Origin: JBBSDP01 sp038240605
Lineage (GTDB): Bacteria; Planctomycetota; Phycisphaerae; Tepidisphaerales; Tepidisphaeraceae
Length of the DNA: 64,000 nucleotides
Reading direction: 5' to 3'
Assembly: GCA_038240605.1 (NCBI GenBank)
Contig: JBBSDP010000011.1
Coordinates: 43,184 to 107,183, forward strand
Below are positions 45,001 through 53,473 of this stretch, piece after piece. Made by a program: the position numbers and the translations under genes. The notes below the pieces were generated by a model, which saw only the letters and a program-made list of their open reading frames with translations, did no database searches and was not told the origin of the DNA. The first letter of the stretch is position 1. Each line of letters begins with the position of its first letter.

Positions 45001-45287
45001 TGCCGCTGCTCACCGCTACCGGCGCCGGCTCGGAGATGCGCCAGGCCCTGGGCACCGCGGTCTTCTTCGGCATGATCGGCGTCACGTTCTTCGGCGTGTT
45101 CCTCACGCCGGTCTTCTATACGGTGATCCGCAACCTCACCGGCCGGCGCGTGATCCCGCCGAACGCGGGCGTCCGCGGACGGATGACGACCGACGACGAA
45201 GGCGCCTTGACCAGTGATGCGGAAGGCAATGGCGAGAAAGAACGCGACGGCGACGGCAACCCCGTCACGCCCGAGCTGGCCCACTAG
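42006..45287 (+). CDS. RND multidrug efflux pump, HAE1/AcrB type
   Basis: 1093 residues, slightly over the AcrB length because of an acidic, Asp/Glu-rich C-terminal tail. Helix 1 and porter entry 'FFIDRPVFAAVLSIVTIIAGALAIF' and 'QYPDIAPPTVTISTSYPGA' are signature. Helix 4 contains 'LFGLMLAIGIVVDDAIVVVENVERW' with the two proton-relay Asp residues, and helix 10-11 has 'QIGLVVLAGMSVKNAVLIVEFA' with the Lys. Two long periplasmic loops make the porter and docking domains. A trimeric proton-driven exporter of drugs or solvents in the inner membrane. Confidence 0.95.
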   Translation: MNIAHFFIDRPVFAAVLSIVTIIAGALAIFALPISQYPDIAPPTVTISTSYPGANADTVSKTVATPIEEQVNGVENMLYMSSQCTNDGSMHLTVTFKVGTNLDVAQVQVQNRVAIAQPQLPSEVQLQGITVKKASPNITLVVAVYSPEDTHDLLYLSNYATLQLKDEIARLPGVGDITIFGARDYSMRLWLDPDKLAARGITTSDVVAAVREQNVQVAAGIIGGPPLPPGAAQFQYTVSAQGRLTDPEQFNNIIVKVGDNGRVTYLRDVGRAALGAADYSTSNTYNGRPAVAIAIFQLPGSNALQTANAVYKRMKELRPKFPPGVEYSLPYDTTVFVRDSIVDVTLTLLEGVGLVALVVLVFLQSWRAALVPMLAIPVSLVGTFAVMWLAGFSLNNLSLFGLMLAIGIVVDDAIVVVENVERWVERGASPREAAYKAMDEVTPAVIAIAFGLSAVFIPVAFITGITGQFYRQFALTIAFSTLLSAFNSLTLSPALCVLLLKPRGATRDWGTRTLNFLLGWFFRLFNRGFDRLNGTYISALRRVVRFSAVALLAYVGLIFLAYLGFKAVPSGFIPQQDQGYLIINLQMPDAASIDRTQATLAEMSKIATNIKGVKDQFTVAGLSILSNSTSSAAGVMFVTLDPFHDRAGKADVSANAIMARLRQAFAPIEGGSILVFPPPPVNGIGSAGGFKMQIEDRSGLGTPQQLEGVLHQVMAEAGKRPEVTSLFSSYRASFPQLYANVDRVKAKQQNVTVTNLFQTLQVYLGGLYINDFNFLGRTWHVTAQADAPFRAKAADVSRFETRNLAGQMVPLGAVMDLKDITGPDRIQRYDLYLSAEINGATAPGFSSGQSLAAMQQVADQVMPAQYSFEWTDLAYQEKAAGNTALFIFPLCILFVWLTHSAEYESFALSTAIILIVPMCLLCAIAGVWLRGMDNNIFTQIGLVVLAGMSVKNAVLIVEFAKQQQEHHPEMKAADAAIEAARLRLRPILMTSFAFIFGVLPLLTATGAGSEMRQALGTAVFFGMIGVTFFGVFLTPVFYTVIRNLTGRRVIPPNAGVRGRMTTDDEGALTSDAEGNGEKERDGDGNPVTPELAH

Positions 45288-45301
45288 CGAAACATACAAG
45301 C

Positions 45302-45319
45302 CCGCCCGCGCGCGGGCGG
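45302..45319. repeat. 18-bp perfect GC palindrome between pump and channel genes
   Basis: CCGCCCGCG (45302-45310) followed directly by its reverse complement CGCGGGCGG (45311-45319), 14 bp after the pump stop. As RNA it makes a 7-bp stem with a 4-nt loop. It may tune the amount of channel mRNA, or be another member of the dispersed palindromes. Confidence 0.45.
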
Positions 45320-45341
45320 CGCGCGAAGGGACGCGGAATCC

Positions 45342-46862
45342 ATGCGGCAATCTCTCGGCGTTGCCCTCACGGCGATCGTCGGCCTCGGCGGATGTACCGT
45401 CGGGCCCGATTACCATCGACCCACCTCACACCTCCCGGACCGCTTCGCGGGGGCGAGCACGCAGCCCACGACGCAGCCCGCGGAGGTGGTGGACATCCAG
45501 CGCTGGTGGCAGACGTTCGGCGACTCGGGTCTGAACAGCCTGATCGATCGTGGCGTCGCCTCCAATCTCGACGTGCGCCTCGCCACCGCGAGGGTGCGCG
45601 AGGCCCGCGCCCAGGTCGAGTTCAACCGCGCCGGCCTCTTTCCCACCGTCGACTCCAGCGCCAATTACACGCGCAGCCGTTCAAGCAGGAACGCAGTCGG
45701 CGTGCCGTTTGGTGGCGGATCGACCACTCCCACGGGCGGAGGAACCGGCAGCGGTGGATCGACCGGCGGCGGAACAACCGGCGGCACCACGGCGACGCCT
45801 ACTGCGTTCTCGATCGGTGAAAGCAACCTCTATCAGGCCGGCTTCGACGCCGGCTGGGAGATCGACGTCTTCGGCGGCACCCGCCGGGCCATCGAAGCAG
45901 CCCAGTACTCGTATGAAGCGCAGATCGAGGCCCGTCGTAATGCGCTGGTTACCCTTCTCTCGGAGGTCGCGCGGAACTACGTCATGCTCCGCGGCTTTCA
46001 GCACGAGCTGGCGATCGTGCGCGACAACGCCGCGGCGCAGCGCAACACGCTGAAGCTCCAGCAGGACAAGCTCCAGGCCGGCATTGCAACGCGACTCAAT
46101 GTTGCGCAGTCCCTGGCACAGGTCGCGTCAACTGAATCGCAGATCCCCACGCTCCAGACAGAGATCCAGCAGGCCATCCATCGCCTGGGCGTCCTGCTCG
46201 ATCAGGATCCGGCGTCGCTGGAAGCGGAGCTGGCCCCCGATGCGCCGCTGCCCGTCGGCCCCTCTCAGATCCCGCCGGACTTGCCATCAGAACTGCTCCG
46301 CCGCCGGCCCGACGTGCGCCACGCGGAGCGGCAGCTTGCGGTCGCCACCGCGAACATCGGCGTGGCCACGGCCGACCTCTTCCCCAAGTTCAGCCTCACC
46401 GGCTCACTGGGCCTCGAGAGCCTTCAGCTCAAGAGCTTCGCAGACAGCGCCAGCGTTTTCTGGTCGGTGGGGCCGACGGTGAGCTGGCGCGTCTTTGACG
46501 CCGGACGGATTCGCGCCAACATTCGCGTGCAGAACGCGCGGCAGGAGGAGGCGTTCCTCCAGTACCGCCAGGCGGTGCGGCAATCGTTGGCGGACGTGGA
46601 AGACGCGCTGGTCGCCTACAACCGCGAGCAGGCCCGGCGTCGGGCACTGCACGATGCGGTGCAGGCGAACCTGGAGGCGGTTGACCTGGCCAAACAGCTC
46701 AACAATGCCGGCGTCGTCGATTTCCTCAACGTGCTGACGGCGCAGCTCCAGCTCTATCAGTCGCAGGATCAATTAGCGCAAAGCGAACAGACGGTTTCCA
46801 CCGACCTCATCGCGCTTTATAAAGCGTTGGGCGGCGGGTGGGAAGCGATCGATCAGCCATGA
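45342..46862 (+). CDS. Outer-membrane efflux lipoprotein (OprM/NodT family)
   Basis: 506 residues. The lipoprotein Cys is in 'IVGLGGCTVGPDYHRP', where 'VGPDYxRP' is the family hallmark. Two OEP (TolC-like) repeats follow, with 'RWWQTFGDSGLNSLIDRG', 'GWEIDVFGGTRRAIEAA', 'LLRRRPDVRHAERQLAVATANIGVATADLFPKFSL' type segment and 'VSWRVFDAGRIRANI'. An unusual 35-residue Gly/Thr/Ser linker at about residues 122-155 breaks the first repeat. The trimeric channel spans the outer membrane and periplasm and completes the pump. Its stop overlaps the start of an SDR remnant. Confidence 0.93.
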   Translation: MRQSLGVALTAIVGLGGCTVGPDYHRPTSHLPDRFAGASTQPTTQPAEVVDIQRWWQTFGDSGLNSLIDRGVASNLDVRLATARVREARAQVEFNRAGLFPTVDSSANYTRSRSSRNAVGVPFGGGSTTPTGGGTGSGGSTGGGTTGGTTATPTAFSIGESNLYQAGFDAGWEIDVFGGTRRAIEAAQYSYEAQIEARRNALVTLLSEVARNYVMLRGFQHELAIVRDNAAAQRNTLKLQQDKLQAGIATRLNVAQSLAQVASTESQIPTLQTEIQQAIHRLGVLLDQDPASLEAELAPDAPLPVGPSQIPPDLPSELLRRRPDVRHAERQLAVATANIGVATADLFPKFSLTGSLGLESLQLKSFADSASVFWSVGPTVSWRVFDAGRIRANIRVQNARQEEAFLQYRQAVRQSLADVEDALVAYNREQARRRALHDAVQANLEAVDLAKQLNNAGVVDFLNVLTAQLQLYQSQDQLAQSEQTVSTDLIALYKALGGGWEAIDQP

Positions 46863-47199
46863 ACGCGCGTGAAAACGCACTCGATCAGTTCCGCCTCGAC
46901 GGCCGCCGGGCACTCATTACCGGCGGCGGCCGTGGGCTGGGGAACGTGTGCTGGCGCTGGAGTGGGCGCAGCCCGGCGTGACGGTGAACGCACTGTGCCC
47001 TGGCCCCTTCGCAACGGAGATGAACCAGGCGGTTCTCAAGGACCCAAAGCAGTACGCCGAGTTCATCGCGAAAGTCCCCATGGGACGCTTGGGTGAACTG
47101 CGCGAGATCGACGGTCCCGCCCTCTTCCTCGCCTCCGATGCCTCGTCCTTCATGACCCGCAACACGCTCTTCGTCGATGGCGGCTGGACGGCGCAATAG
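46859..47199 (+). pseudogene. Short-chain dehydrogenase with internal deletion and frameshift
   Basis: An ATG overlapping the channel gene's stop opens 'LDGRRALITGGGRGLG', the normal SDR cofactor site. After about 46942 the frame changes, and from 46948 another frame reads the normal SDR C-terminus: 'LALEWAQPGVTVNALCPGP', 'VPMGRLGELREIDGPALFLASDASSF' and 'NTLFVDGGWTAQ'. Some 125-135 residues, including the catalytic Ser/Tyr/Lys, are missing, and the first frame stops at 46981. The product cannot be an active enzyme. Confidence 0.85.
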
Positions 47200-47220
47200 C
47201 GCATCGATCTGGTGGATCGA

Positions 47221-50200
47221 TCACCACCGGAAGAACCGATAGGGATCGTCCCACTCTTCCGGCGTGTCCAGGTACATCCCACTCAGGTATCGATGCTCAT
47301 CCTGCCCGCCGACCGGTGTTGAAAACCGATCGAGCAACGGCGTCGATCCCGCGACGCCCGCGTTCGCGAGCAACCGCGACAGCAGGAACGACGACCGCCG
47401 GTACGTGCGACGCAGGTTGTGCGAATGCGCAAAATCGAATTGCCACGGGACCAGCTGGCAAAAGACGACCGTGCCTCGACCTCCCTTCGGCGCCGCGACG
47501 GCAAGTACCCCATCACCCAGTACGGTTCCCCCGCTGGCAACAAGTGATATCTCGCGCGGACCGCGGTCATGAACATCCGCCGGGCCAACGTACGCCAACG
47601 GAGACGCGAGCCCTGGCCGATCGAAGACGGCGTTGATGTGCTCCCCCTTTCGCAGCGTCATCTCGAACGGCAGCACGGCGTCCGCGCCCGCCTGATCCAT
47701 CCCAATCGCTACGATATTTCCGCCCGCCTCCAGGAACGCCCCCACGTTCTTCTTATTCGACGCTAGCGCATTCGCACCACCGGGTCCCACCACCAGCACC
47801 TCGTCAGCGGCCAGCTTCGCACGCGCGACATACGCAGTTGCCGCCACGCCGGCCAATTCCAGATGCTTACGGCCTTCGGCCTCGCCGACGTACACCGCTC
47901 GGCGCACCGCCGGCGGTTTCCACGTCGCCGCGTATTGCAGGAGGTTCGTCGCCACCGCTTCCGCGGCGGGATCCGATTCCGTACGGCCCGTCACATCAAG
48001 CTGGCAGAAGAGGACCATGCCGCTTCCCTCGCGGTACTCCAGCAGCGGGCTGTACTGGAGGCTGTATCCGCCATCGACGATCGGCCGAAAATCCCCCCTT
48101 GCCGGCTTCTCGATCAGGACCGATGCCACGCTTCCCCGATTGCCGCAGCGCCACACGCGCGTCACCGGAATGTCGCACCACTTCACCGTCGGCCCATATC
48201 GCTCCCGGCGCTCATACGTCAGCCGCGGCGCAGTCGTCGTCGCCTCACCGCGCCAGTCGCTCCACGCTTCGCCATCGATCCCCGCCAGCGCCGGATGATC
48301 CGACACGCGCGGGAAGACGCGCCGCAGCCCATACTCCGCCACACGAAACCCGAGCCGCCGTTCCAGCGCCGGAGCCGTCTGCTCGAAGACGATCACCTTG
48401 AGCCCCGTGCGCACCCGGCTCAGTTGCGGCGCCGGTCCGTCCACCTTAAGCGCGTGTTTCCCGACGATGAGCACATCGACGCCGGTCAAATCCGCATCCG
48501 CATTGACCCGGCGGAATTGGACGCCGATCTTCTGCAGCCACGACGCAGTCTCTCCTTTCGGATCGAACAGCGCGATGGACGACTCGATCTTTGGCGCGGC
48601 ATGCGCGGGCAGCACATGAATCGTGAACGAATCCGCCTGCACCTGCCCGTCTCCGAATCGCACCCGGGCGTGCAGCTCGTAAGCGCCCGGCGGCAACTCC
48701 GCCGGCAGTTGAAAATTCAGTGGGATGCGCGCCTGCTGCCCGGTCTCCACCGTCACCTTGGACTCGCCCACCTGCGCCGCCGGAAGCGCAAATGACCAGT
48801 CACAGGCGAACGTGAGCGTCCTTCGCGAATTGTTGATTACGATGAGCTGCTTCTCGACCGTCTCTGCCGCGCGGAAGTTGTGATCCTTGGAAGTGAACGC
48901 CGATGCCTTGCCCGCGATATACGCCAGCACCGGCTGATTGTTGCGCAGCACGGCCTTCCCCACGGCAGTTGGAATCCAGTCGGCCAGTTCGTAGGCGGTG
49001 TCGATTCGTTCGACGCGCTGGTCGATGAAGTCCGGGCTGAGCCCGGGTCGCTGAAGATTCTCCCAGTCCACCGGCAGCGAGGCGTGGCCGCGCCGCACGC
49101 CGGGCCCGGCCGTCCAGAACATGCCGAACTCCCACGGCGAGATTCCCGATACGCCCCACGTTCGAAACGCCCGCCACGTGTCGGTGAGGTATTCCGCCAT
49201 AACCGCGTTGCGGTCCTCGAAGCGCGGCGAGCCCATCTCGGTGGGGTAATCCCAGCGCTGCCAGACCTTGCCGGCTTTGAACTGCTCGGCCTCCCAGCGC
49301 AAGTTTGCCTTCTCCCGGTCGCCGATATTGAACGCCCGGTCCCCCATGAACTGCGCGTTCCATTCCGCGAGGCACAATTCCCATGGCACCGCCGCGCTGC
49401 CGAACTCGCGCTCCCCCTTGTACCAGCCGCGGTACATCGCATGGTCCCAGCTGAACGGCGCGCCATATTCGCAGGTGAAGGCCGGCTTCACCCCCGCCGT
49501 CGCCCAATGGCCGAACCAGTCGCACAGCTCCTGGATCGGCGCGAAGTTCGGATAGAAGTTGCTGGTGTGCATCGCGCCGATGTTCCCACCGGCGTGGTGG
49601 TAAACGATTCGCCCCGGGTCCAGCCGGTGCACGATCGCCTCCGCCCGCAGCGCCAGCTTCGCGTTCTTCGTGGACCACTCCTCTCGCGCATCGTGCAGCC
49701 CGTCGATCAGGTCCGGGTTCATGTCCTCCGTGTACCCGGTGGCGTTGTGGCTCATCGCGTAAAAGACGACGGAGGGATGGTTCGAAGCGACGCGCGCGTA
49801 GAACGCCGCATGAACGGCGTACCCGTTCTTCTCATCCGCGTCCGGCGCGTTCCACTCGTACTGCGAGAAATGCGGCTGCGTCAGCGCGACCAGCATCCCC
49901 GCGTCGTCCGCCGCTCTGAGGATCTCGGCGAAGCTCAGGTGGGAGCCCGGCTCGCAGTCGTAGTTGTGCGCGTAAACGAAGTTGATGCCGATCGACTTGA
50001 GCCGTTTCATCGTCTCCAGCGCAGCGGCGTAGTTTGCCGCGCCCGCGCCGATCGTCGCGTTGTCGATCGGCACTGCCGACAAAAACACGCGCGTGCCGTT
50101 CAGGAAAAAATCGCGACCGTCGATCCACAGTTCCCGGAATCCAAATCGCTCCTCCAGCGCCGTATCCAGCACCGCCCCATCCGCCCCGGTCAGCGAAAGT

Positions 50201-51129
50201 TGAACGTCATACATATTCTCCGGCGTGTTCAGGTCCCAAAACCGCTCCGGCTTCCATTTCGCCGTGAAACCGAAACGGCCGCCCGCCGCGTCTTCCGCTG
50301 TGAACGATTTGCTGGCAAACGTCGTCACCTTTCGACCATGATCCGTCACACGCGCCCGCAGCCCGTACGTCTGCCCGGCCGCGAGCCGCTGCAAATCCGT
50401 CCTGAACGTGATCTCCCCGCGCCGTACGGAGGTGTTCACATCAATCGAATCGATTCGCGCCCCAACCGGCGTACTCGTCAGAAGCACGTCGCCGCACAAT
50501 CCGCGCCGCTCCACCGCCCCTTTGATCGTCTTCGCGGTCGCGGTGTCCGCGTAAGAGAGCAACACCCCCTTCAGCGGCATCGCCCGAACGAGGAGGCTCA
50601 GCACATGTGTCTTGCCCGGCTCACACGCCGCCGACAGATCCATCTCCCCGGCGGGAAACCGGATCTCCCCAATCCGCTTCCCATCCACGAACACAACCGC
50701 GTACGAGTTGAGATACTCCACCGACAGTGCGATGCGCCGCCCTTTCCACTCCGACGGGATGGTGATCTCCCGCTGATACCAGGCCGCATCCACCTCTGCC
50801 GGCTTCGCATTCTTAAACGTCGGATTCGGATAGATCGTCTGCGAATCCTTCTCCAGATAATCCCCGCTCCCCGGCCAGTTCCCCGGCACCTTGAAGAATC
50901 CCCACCCGCCCTCCGGCGACGCCTCACCGCCGGCCGGCTGCCAGCGCCAAAGCCCATTGAGGCAAACGACCTCCCGCGTCGGCGTCGCTTTCCGCCACGC
51001 CTTCCCCAGGTCCCACACCGCCTTCACCCCCGCCGGCAGCTTCGCGTCATCGCGCTCCGCCCCCTTCGCGCCGCAAATAGAGCTGGCCAAAGCAAGAATC
51101 GAAACAACCGTGCGAAGGGCGACGTTCAT
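47221..51129 (-). CDS. Very large secreted GH2-like protein
   Basis: 1302 residues from ATG 51129. A signal peptide is present ('TVVSILALASSICGAKG'). The N-terminal 350 residues are the jelly-roll and Ig-like domains of GH2 ('CLNGLWRWQPAGG', 'VPGNWPGSGDYL', 'ISLSVEYLNSY...VDGKRIGEI' pattern). The TIM barrel follows: 'LNGTRVFLSAVPID', 'HNYDCEPGSHLSF', 'NHPSVVFYAMSHNATGY', 'FTCEYGAPFSWDH'. The nucleophile-position Glu is in CEYGAP; at the acid/base site, usually NE, the sequence reads S-H-N. The last 500 residues hold a beta-domain and a ThuA/glutamine-amidotransferase-like region. It likely acts on, or binds, plant or algal glycans outside the cytoplasm. Confidence 0.82.
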   Translation of the reverse strand: MNVALRTVVSILALASSICGAKGAERDDAKLPAGVKAVWDLGKAWRKATPTREVVCLNGLWRWQPAGGEASPEGGWGFFKVPGNWPGSGDYLEKDSQTIYPNPTFKNAKPAEVDAAWYQREITIPSEWKGRRIALSVEYLNSYAVVFVDGKRIGEIRFPAGEMDLSAACEPGKTHVLSLLVRAMPLKGVLLSYADTATAKTIKGAVERRGLCGDVLLTSTPVGARIDSIDVNTSVRRGEITFRTDLQRLAAGQTYGLRARVTDHGRKVTTFASKSFTAEDAAGGRFGFTAKWKPERFWDLNTPENMYDVQLSLTGADGAVLDTALEERFGFRELWIDGRDFFLNGTRVFLSAVPIDNATIGAGAANYAAALETMKRLKSIGINFVYAHNYDCEPGSHLSFAEILRAADDAGMLVALTQPHFSQYEWNAPDADEKNGYAVHAAFYARVASNHPSVVFYAMSHNATGYTEDMNPDLIDGLHDAREEWSTKNAKLALRAEAIVHRLDPGRIVYHHAGGNIGAMHTSNFYPNFAPIQELCDWFGHWATAGVKPAFTCEYGAPFSWDHAMYRGWYKGEREFGSAAVPWELCLAEWNAQFMGDRAFNIGDREKANLRWEAEQFKAGKVWQRWDYPTEMGSPRFEDRNAVMAEYLTDTWRAFRTWGVSGISPWEFGMFWTAGPGVRRGHASLPVDWENLQRPGLSPDFIDQRVERIDTAYELADWIPTAVGKAVLRNNQPVLAYIAGKASAFTSKDHNFRAAETVEKQLIVINNSRRTLTFACDWSFALPAAQVGESKVTVETGQQARIPLNFQLPAELPPGAYELHARVRFGDGQVQADSFTIHVLPAHAAPKIESSIALFDPKGETASWLQKIGVQFRRVNADADLTGVDVLIVGKHALKVDGPAPQLSRVRTGLKVIVFEQTAPALERRLGFRVAEYGLRRVFPRVSDHPALAGIDGEAWSDWRGEATTTAPRLTYERRERYGPTVKWCDIPVTRVWRCGNRGSVASVLIEKPARGDFRPIVDGGYSLQYSPLLEYREGSGMVLFCQLDVTGRTESDPAAEAVATNLLQYAATWKPPAVRRAVYVGEAEGRKHLELAGVAATAYVARAKLAADEVLVVGPGGANALASNKKNVGAFLEAGGNIVAIGMDQAGADAVLPFEMTLRKGEHINAVFDRPGLASPLAYVGPADVHDRGPREISLVASGGTVLGDGVLAVAAPKGGRGTVVFCQLVPWQFDFAHSHNLRRTYRRSSFLLSRLLANAGVAGSTPLLDRFSTPVGGQDEHRYLSGMYLDTPEEWDDPYRFFRW

Positions 51130-51289
51130 GCTCTTTGGTACGGCAAGTCGGCTGATCCGTGGTCGTCGTTCAATCGCTACAAGAGCCGCGGGCAGCGAGG
51201 AATCGGCCACAATTCGTCGCAACCTTTATGAAAATCACACAAGACGATGCGCTGTCGCTCACACGATTCGTAATGATTCCACACAAAAT

Positions 51290-52117
51290 ATGGACTCTCA
51301 GACCATCCAGCGGCAATACGACGACGTCATCGCGGCCCATTACGATCTCGATCCCCAGTCGGTGAACGACCGGGCACTCGACGGCGCGATTCATCAGATC
51401 CGCAAGCACCACCTCTTCGAGGAAGGAGGCGGGTCGCTCAAGGTCCTCGATGTCGGCGTCGGCACCGGCAAGCTGCTCGCCCGGCTTAAGGAGCTCGGCG
51501 GACATCGCGTCAGCCCGTTTGGCCTCGACTTCTCCGAGAAAATGGTCGAGACGGCCTGCCGCAAGGTCCCGGACCTGGTCGCGGAAGTCGATGACGCCGC
51601 CAACCTCGCCGCGCATTTCACGGCCGAGTCGTTCGACGTCATCTGCACGCACTTCATCACCGGCTACGTCCCGATGGCCACGCTGGCGCCGCAGATTCAC
51701 AGGCGCCTTGCCAAAGGGGGTCACTGGTCGTTTGTCGGCGGCACGCAGGCGGGCTTCCCCGCGCTGCGGGCGACCGCCAATCGAAGGCTTGTGCGCCTGG
51801 CGTTCGGCCGCGGCCGCAAGCTCGCCCCCGAACCGATGACCTGCAATCCCAACGACCGCGCCGAAGTAGTCAAGACGCTCGAGGCCAACGGCTTTGCGGT
51901 ACGCGCCGCCGAAACGTTTGAGCCCGGCCTGCTCTTCAGCAACTTCGAGGAATTCATGAGTTTCGGCTATCGCGGCGGATGGCTCACGCCCTTCATCGAA
52001 ACGCTGGGCCTGCACAAGGCCGGCCCGATCACGCGGATGCTGCTGGACACGATGGTCTTCCCGATCGAAGACCACCACAGCATCGAAATTGTCCTCGCGC
52101 AAAAGGTGAATGACTGA
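51290..52117 (+). CDS. Class I SAM-dependent methyltransferase
   Basis: 275 residues from ATG 51290. SAM motif I is 'LKVLDVGVGTGKLLARL' (about residue 48), then 'GLDFSEKMVETA' (motif post I) and 'FDVICTHFITGYVP' with 'RLAKGGHWSFVG'. The C-terminal 100 residues resemble those of ubiquinone/lipid-type methyltransferases ('IETLGLHKAGPITRML'). It is 63 bp upstream of a GT4 gene on the same strand and next to the convergent lipid-type operon, so methylation of a lipid or natural product is plausible. No RBS of strength is seen. Confidence 0.85.
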   Translation: MDSQTIQRQYDDVIAAHYDLDPQSVNDRALDGAIHQIRKHHLFEEGGGSLKVLDVGVGTGKLLARLKELGGHRVSPFGLDFSEKMVETACRKVPDLVAEVDDAANLAAHFTAESFDVICTHFITGYVPMATLAPQIHRRLAKGGHWSFVGGTQAGFPALRATANRRLVRLAFGRGRKLAPEPMTCNPNDRAEVVKTLEANGFAVRAAETFEPGLLFSNFEEFMSFGYRGGWLTPFIETLGLHKAGPITRMLLDTMVFPIEDHHSIEIVLAQKVND

Positions 52118-52120
52118 CGA

Positions 52121-52148
52121 GCCCGCACGCGCATGTGCGCGAGCGGGC
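52121..52148. repeat. GC hairpin between methyltransferase and glycosyltransferase genes
   Basis: GCCCGC (52121-52126) pairs with GCGGGC (52143-52148), and CGCGCA (52128-52133) with TGCGCG (52136-52141), with a single A-A mismatch between the two helices and a TG tip. It is a 12-bp imperfect stem 3 bp after the methyltransferase stop. Design is similar to the other GC palindromes of the window; it may also weaken read-through. Confidence 0.5.
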
Positions 52149-52180
52149 CATGGACGGCGCAGTTACCACGGAGGTGTTCG

Positions 52181-53473
52181 ATGCGCATCGCCATCATCTC
52201 AGAAGTCTTCCTCCCCAAGATCGACGGCGTCGTCAACCGCACGCTGAACCTCGTGCGCCAGCTCCCGCGCCACGGCGATGAACTGCTGGTCGTCTGCCCG
52301 CGCGCGCCCGGCTGCAAAGACTCGCCCGCCCGCGTCGTTGATGTTCCCAGTTTTCCCTTTCCTCCCTATCCGGAGTACCGCATCGGCCTGCCCGGCGAGG
52401 AACTCGTCGAGACGATTCGATCCTTCGCCCCCGACGTGATCCATTACGTCAACCCGTTCGCGTTCGGGTTCCGCTGCCACGATGTGCTGCATCAGGCCGG
52501 CATCGAAGCCCCGACCGTCTTCTCCTTCCACACGCTCTACGGGGAATTCGTCAAGCAATACCGCGTCATGCGCCCCCTCTCGGCGCTCCTCTGGTGGCTG
52601 ACGCGCGAGTACCACAATCGGGCTCACCAGAACCTGACCGTCTCCCCGATCATGCGCCAGGAATTGATCGAACGCGACTTCCAGCGCGTCGAGCTGTGGC
52701 CCCCGGCGGTTGACACCGAACGCTTTCACCCCGGCCGGCGCTCTGTCGAAATGCGCGCCCGCCTCACCGGCGGACGCCCCGAGCGCCCGCTGCTCCTCAC
52801 CGTCAGCCGTCTCGCGCCCGAGAAGAACGTCGCCTTCTTGGCAGATGTCCTGCGCGCCATGCCCGACGTCACGCTCGCGATCGTCGGCGATGGTCCCGGC
52901 CGCGCGGATCTGGAACGACGATTTGAAGGAACCGATACTCGCTTCATCGGCTATCTCGCCGGGGATGAACTGGCCACGGCTTACGCCTCCGCCGACGCGT
53001 TCGTCTACGCTTCCGAAACTGAAACGATGGGAAACGTCGTCCTCGAAGCGATGGCCTCCGGCGCGGCGGTCATCGCGCCACGGGCCGGCGGGATCCCCAA
53101 CCTCTTCACTCACCAGGAAAGCGGCTTTCTCTACGAGCCGCGCAACCTGGCGGAAGCCGTCAGTTTCACGACCGGCGTCCTTCGCGATTCCACCCTGCGC
53201 GAACAAATCGGCGCCGCGGCACGCGAGGCGGTCGAAGGGCGCAACTGGGTGGAATCGATCGAGCGCGTTCGCGGGGTGTACGTGCAGGCGATTGAACAGA
53301 GCCTTTGTCCTGCCCCGGCCCCCACCTGGCGCGAACCGGTTTCGCGCGCGGTCATGCTGGGTCTGGTCTCGATATTCCGCGCGATCTCGTACCTCGCGGG
53401 CCCCAAGAGCCCCACGCCGGCGGCCGCAGCCGTGTTCGCGCCCAAGGAAGCCACCGAGCCGTCGCTCGTCTGA
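52181..53473 (+). CDS. Glycosyltransferase family 4
   Basis: 430 residues from ATG 52181 (GGAGGTG seven bases upstream). The start 'MRIAIISEVFLPKIDGVVNRTLNLVRQL' pattern is that of GT4 enzymes acting on lipids (mannosyl- and sulfoquinovosyl-type transferases). 'VSRLAPEKNVAFLADVL' is the donor-site beta strand, and E-x7-E is in 'SETETMGNVVLEAMASG'. The last 60 residues are a hydrophobic/basic tail. Cytoplasmic face of the membrane. Together with the methyltransferase upstream and the convergent operon with PSD, a glycolipid product is a reasonable inference. Confidence 0.9.
   Translation: MRIAIISEVFLPKIDGVVNRTLNLVRQLPRHGDELLVVCPRAPGCKDSPARVVDVPSFPFPPYPEYRIGLPGEELVETIRSFAPDVIHYVNPFAFGFRCHDVLHQAGIEAPTVFSFHTLYGEFVKQYRVMRPLSALLWWLTREYHNRAHQNLTVSPIMRQELIERDFQRVELWPPAVDTERFHPGRRSVEMRARLTGGRPERPLLLTVSRLAPEKNVAFLADVLRAMPDVTLAIVGDGPGRADLERRFEGTDTRFIGYLAGDELATAYASADAFVYASETETMGNVVLEAMASGAAVIAPRAGGIPNLFTHQESGFLYEPRNLAEAVSFTTGVLRDSTLREQIGAAAREAVEGRNWVESIERVRGVYVQAIEQSLCPAPAPTWREPVSRAVMLGLVSIFRAISYLAGPKSPTPAAAAVFAPKEATEPSLV

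Noticed and set aside
43500..45416. Large leftward frames opposite the RND operon (also 40848-42752)
   Set aside because: Shadow frames opposite AcrB-type and adaptor genes; composition typical of antisense translation.
48880..51231. A 783-codon rightward open frame opposite the GH2-like gene
   Set aside because: Antisense shadow with Arg/Pro/Leu-rich low-order translation; the leftward GH2 protein has a signal peptide and recognisable domains.
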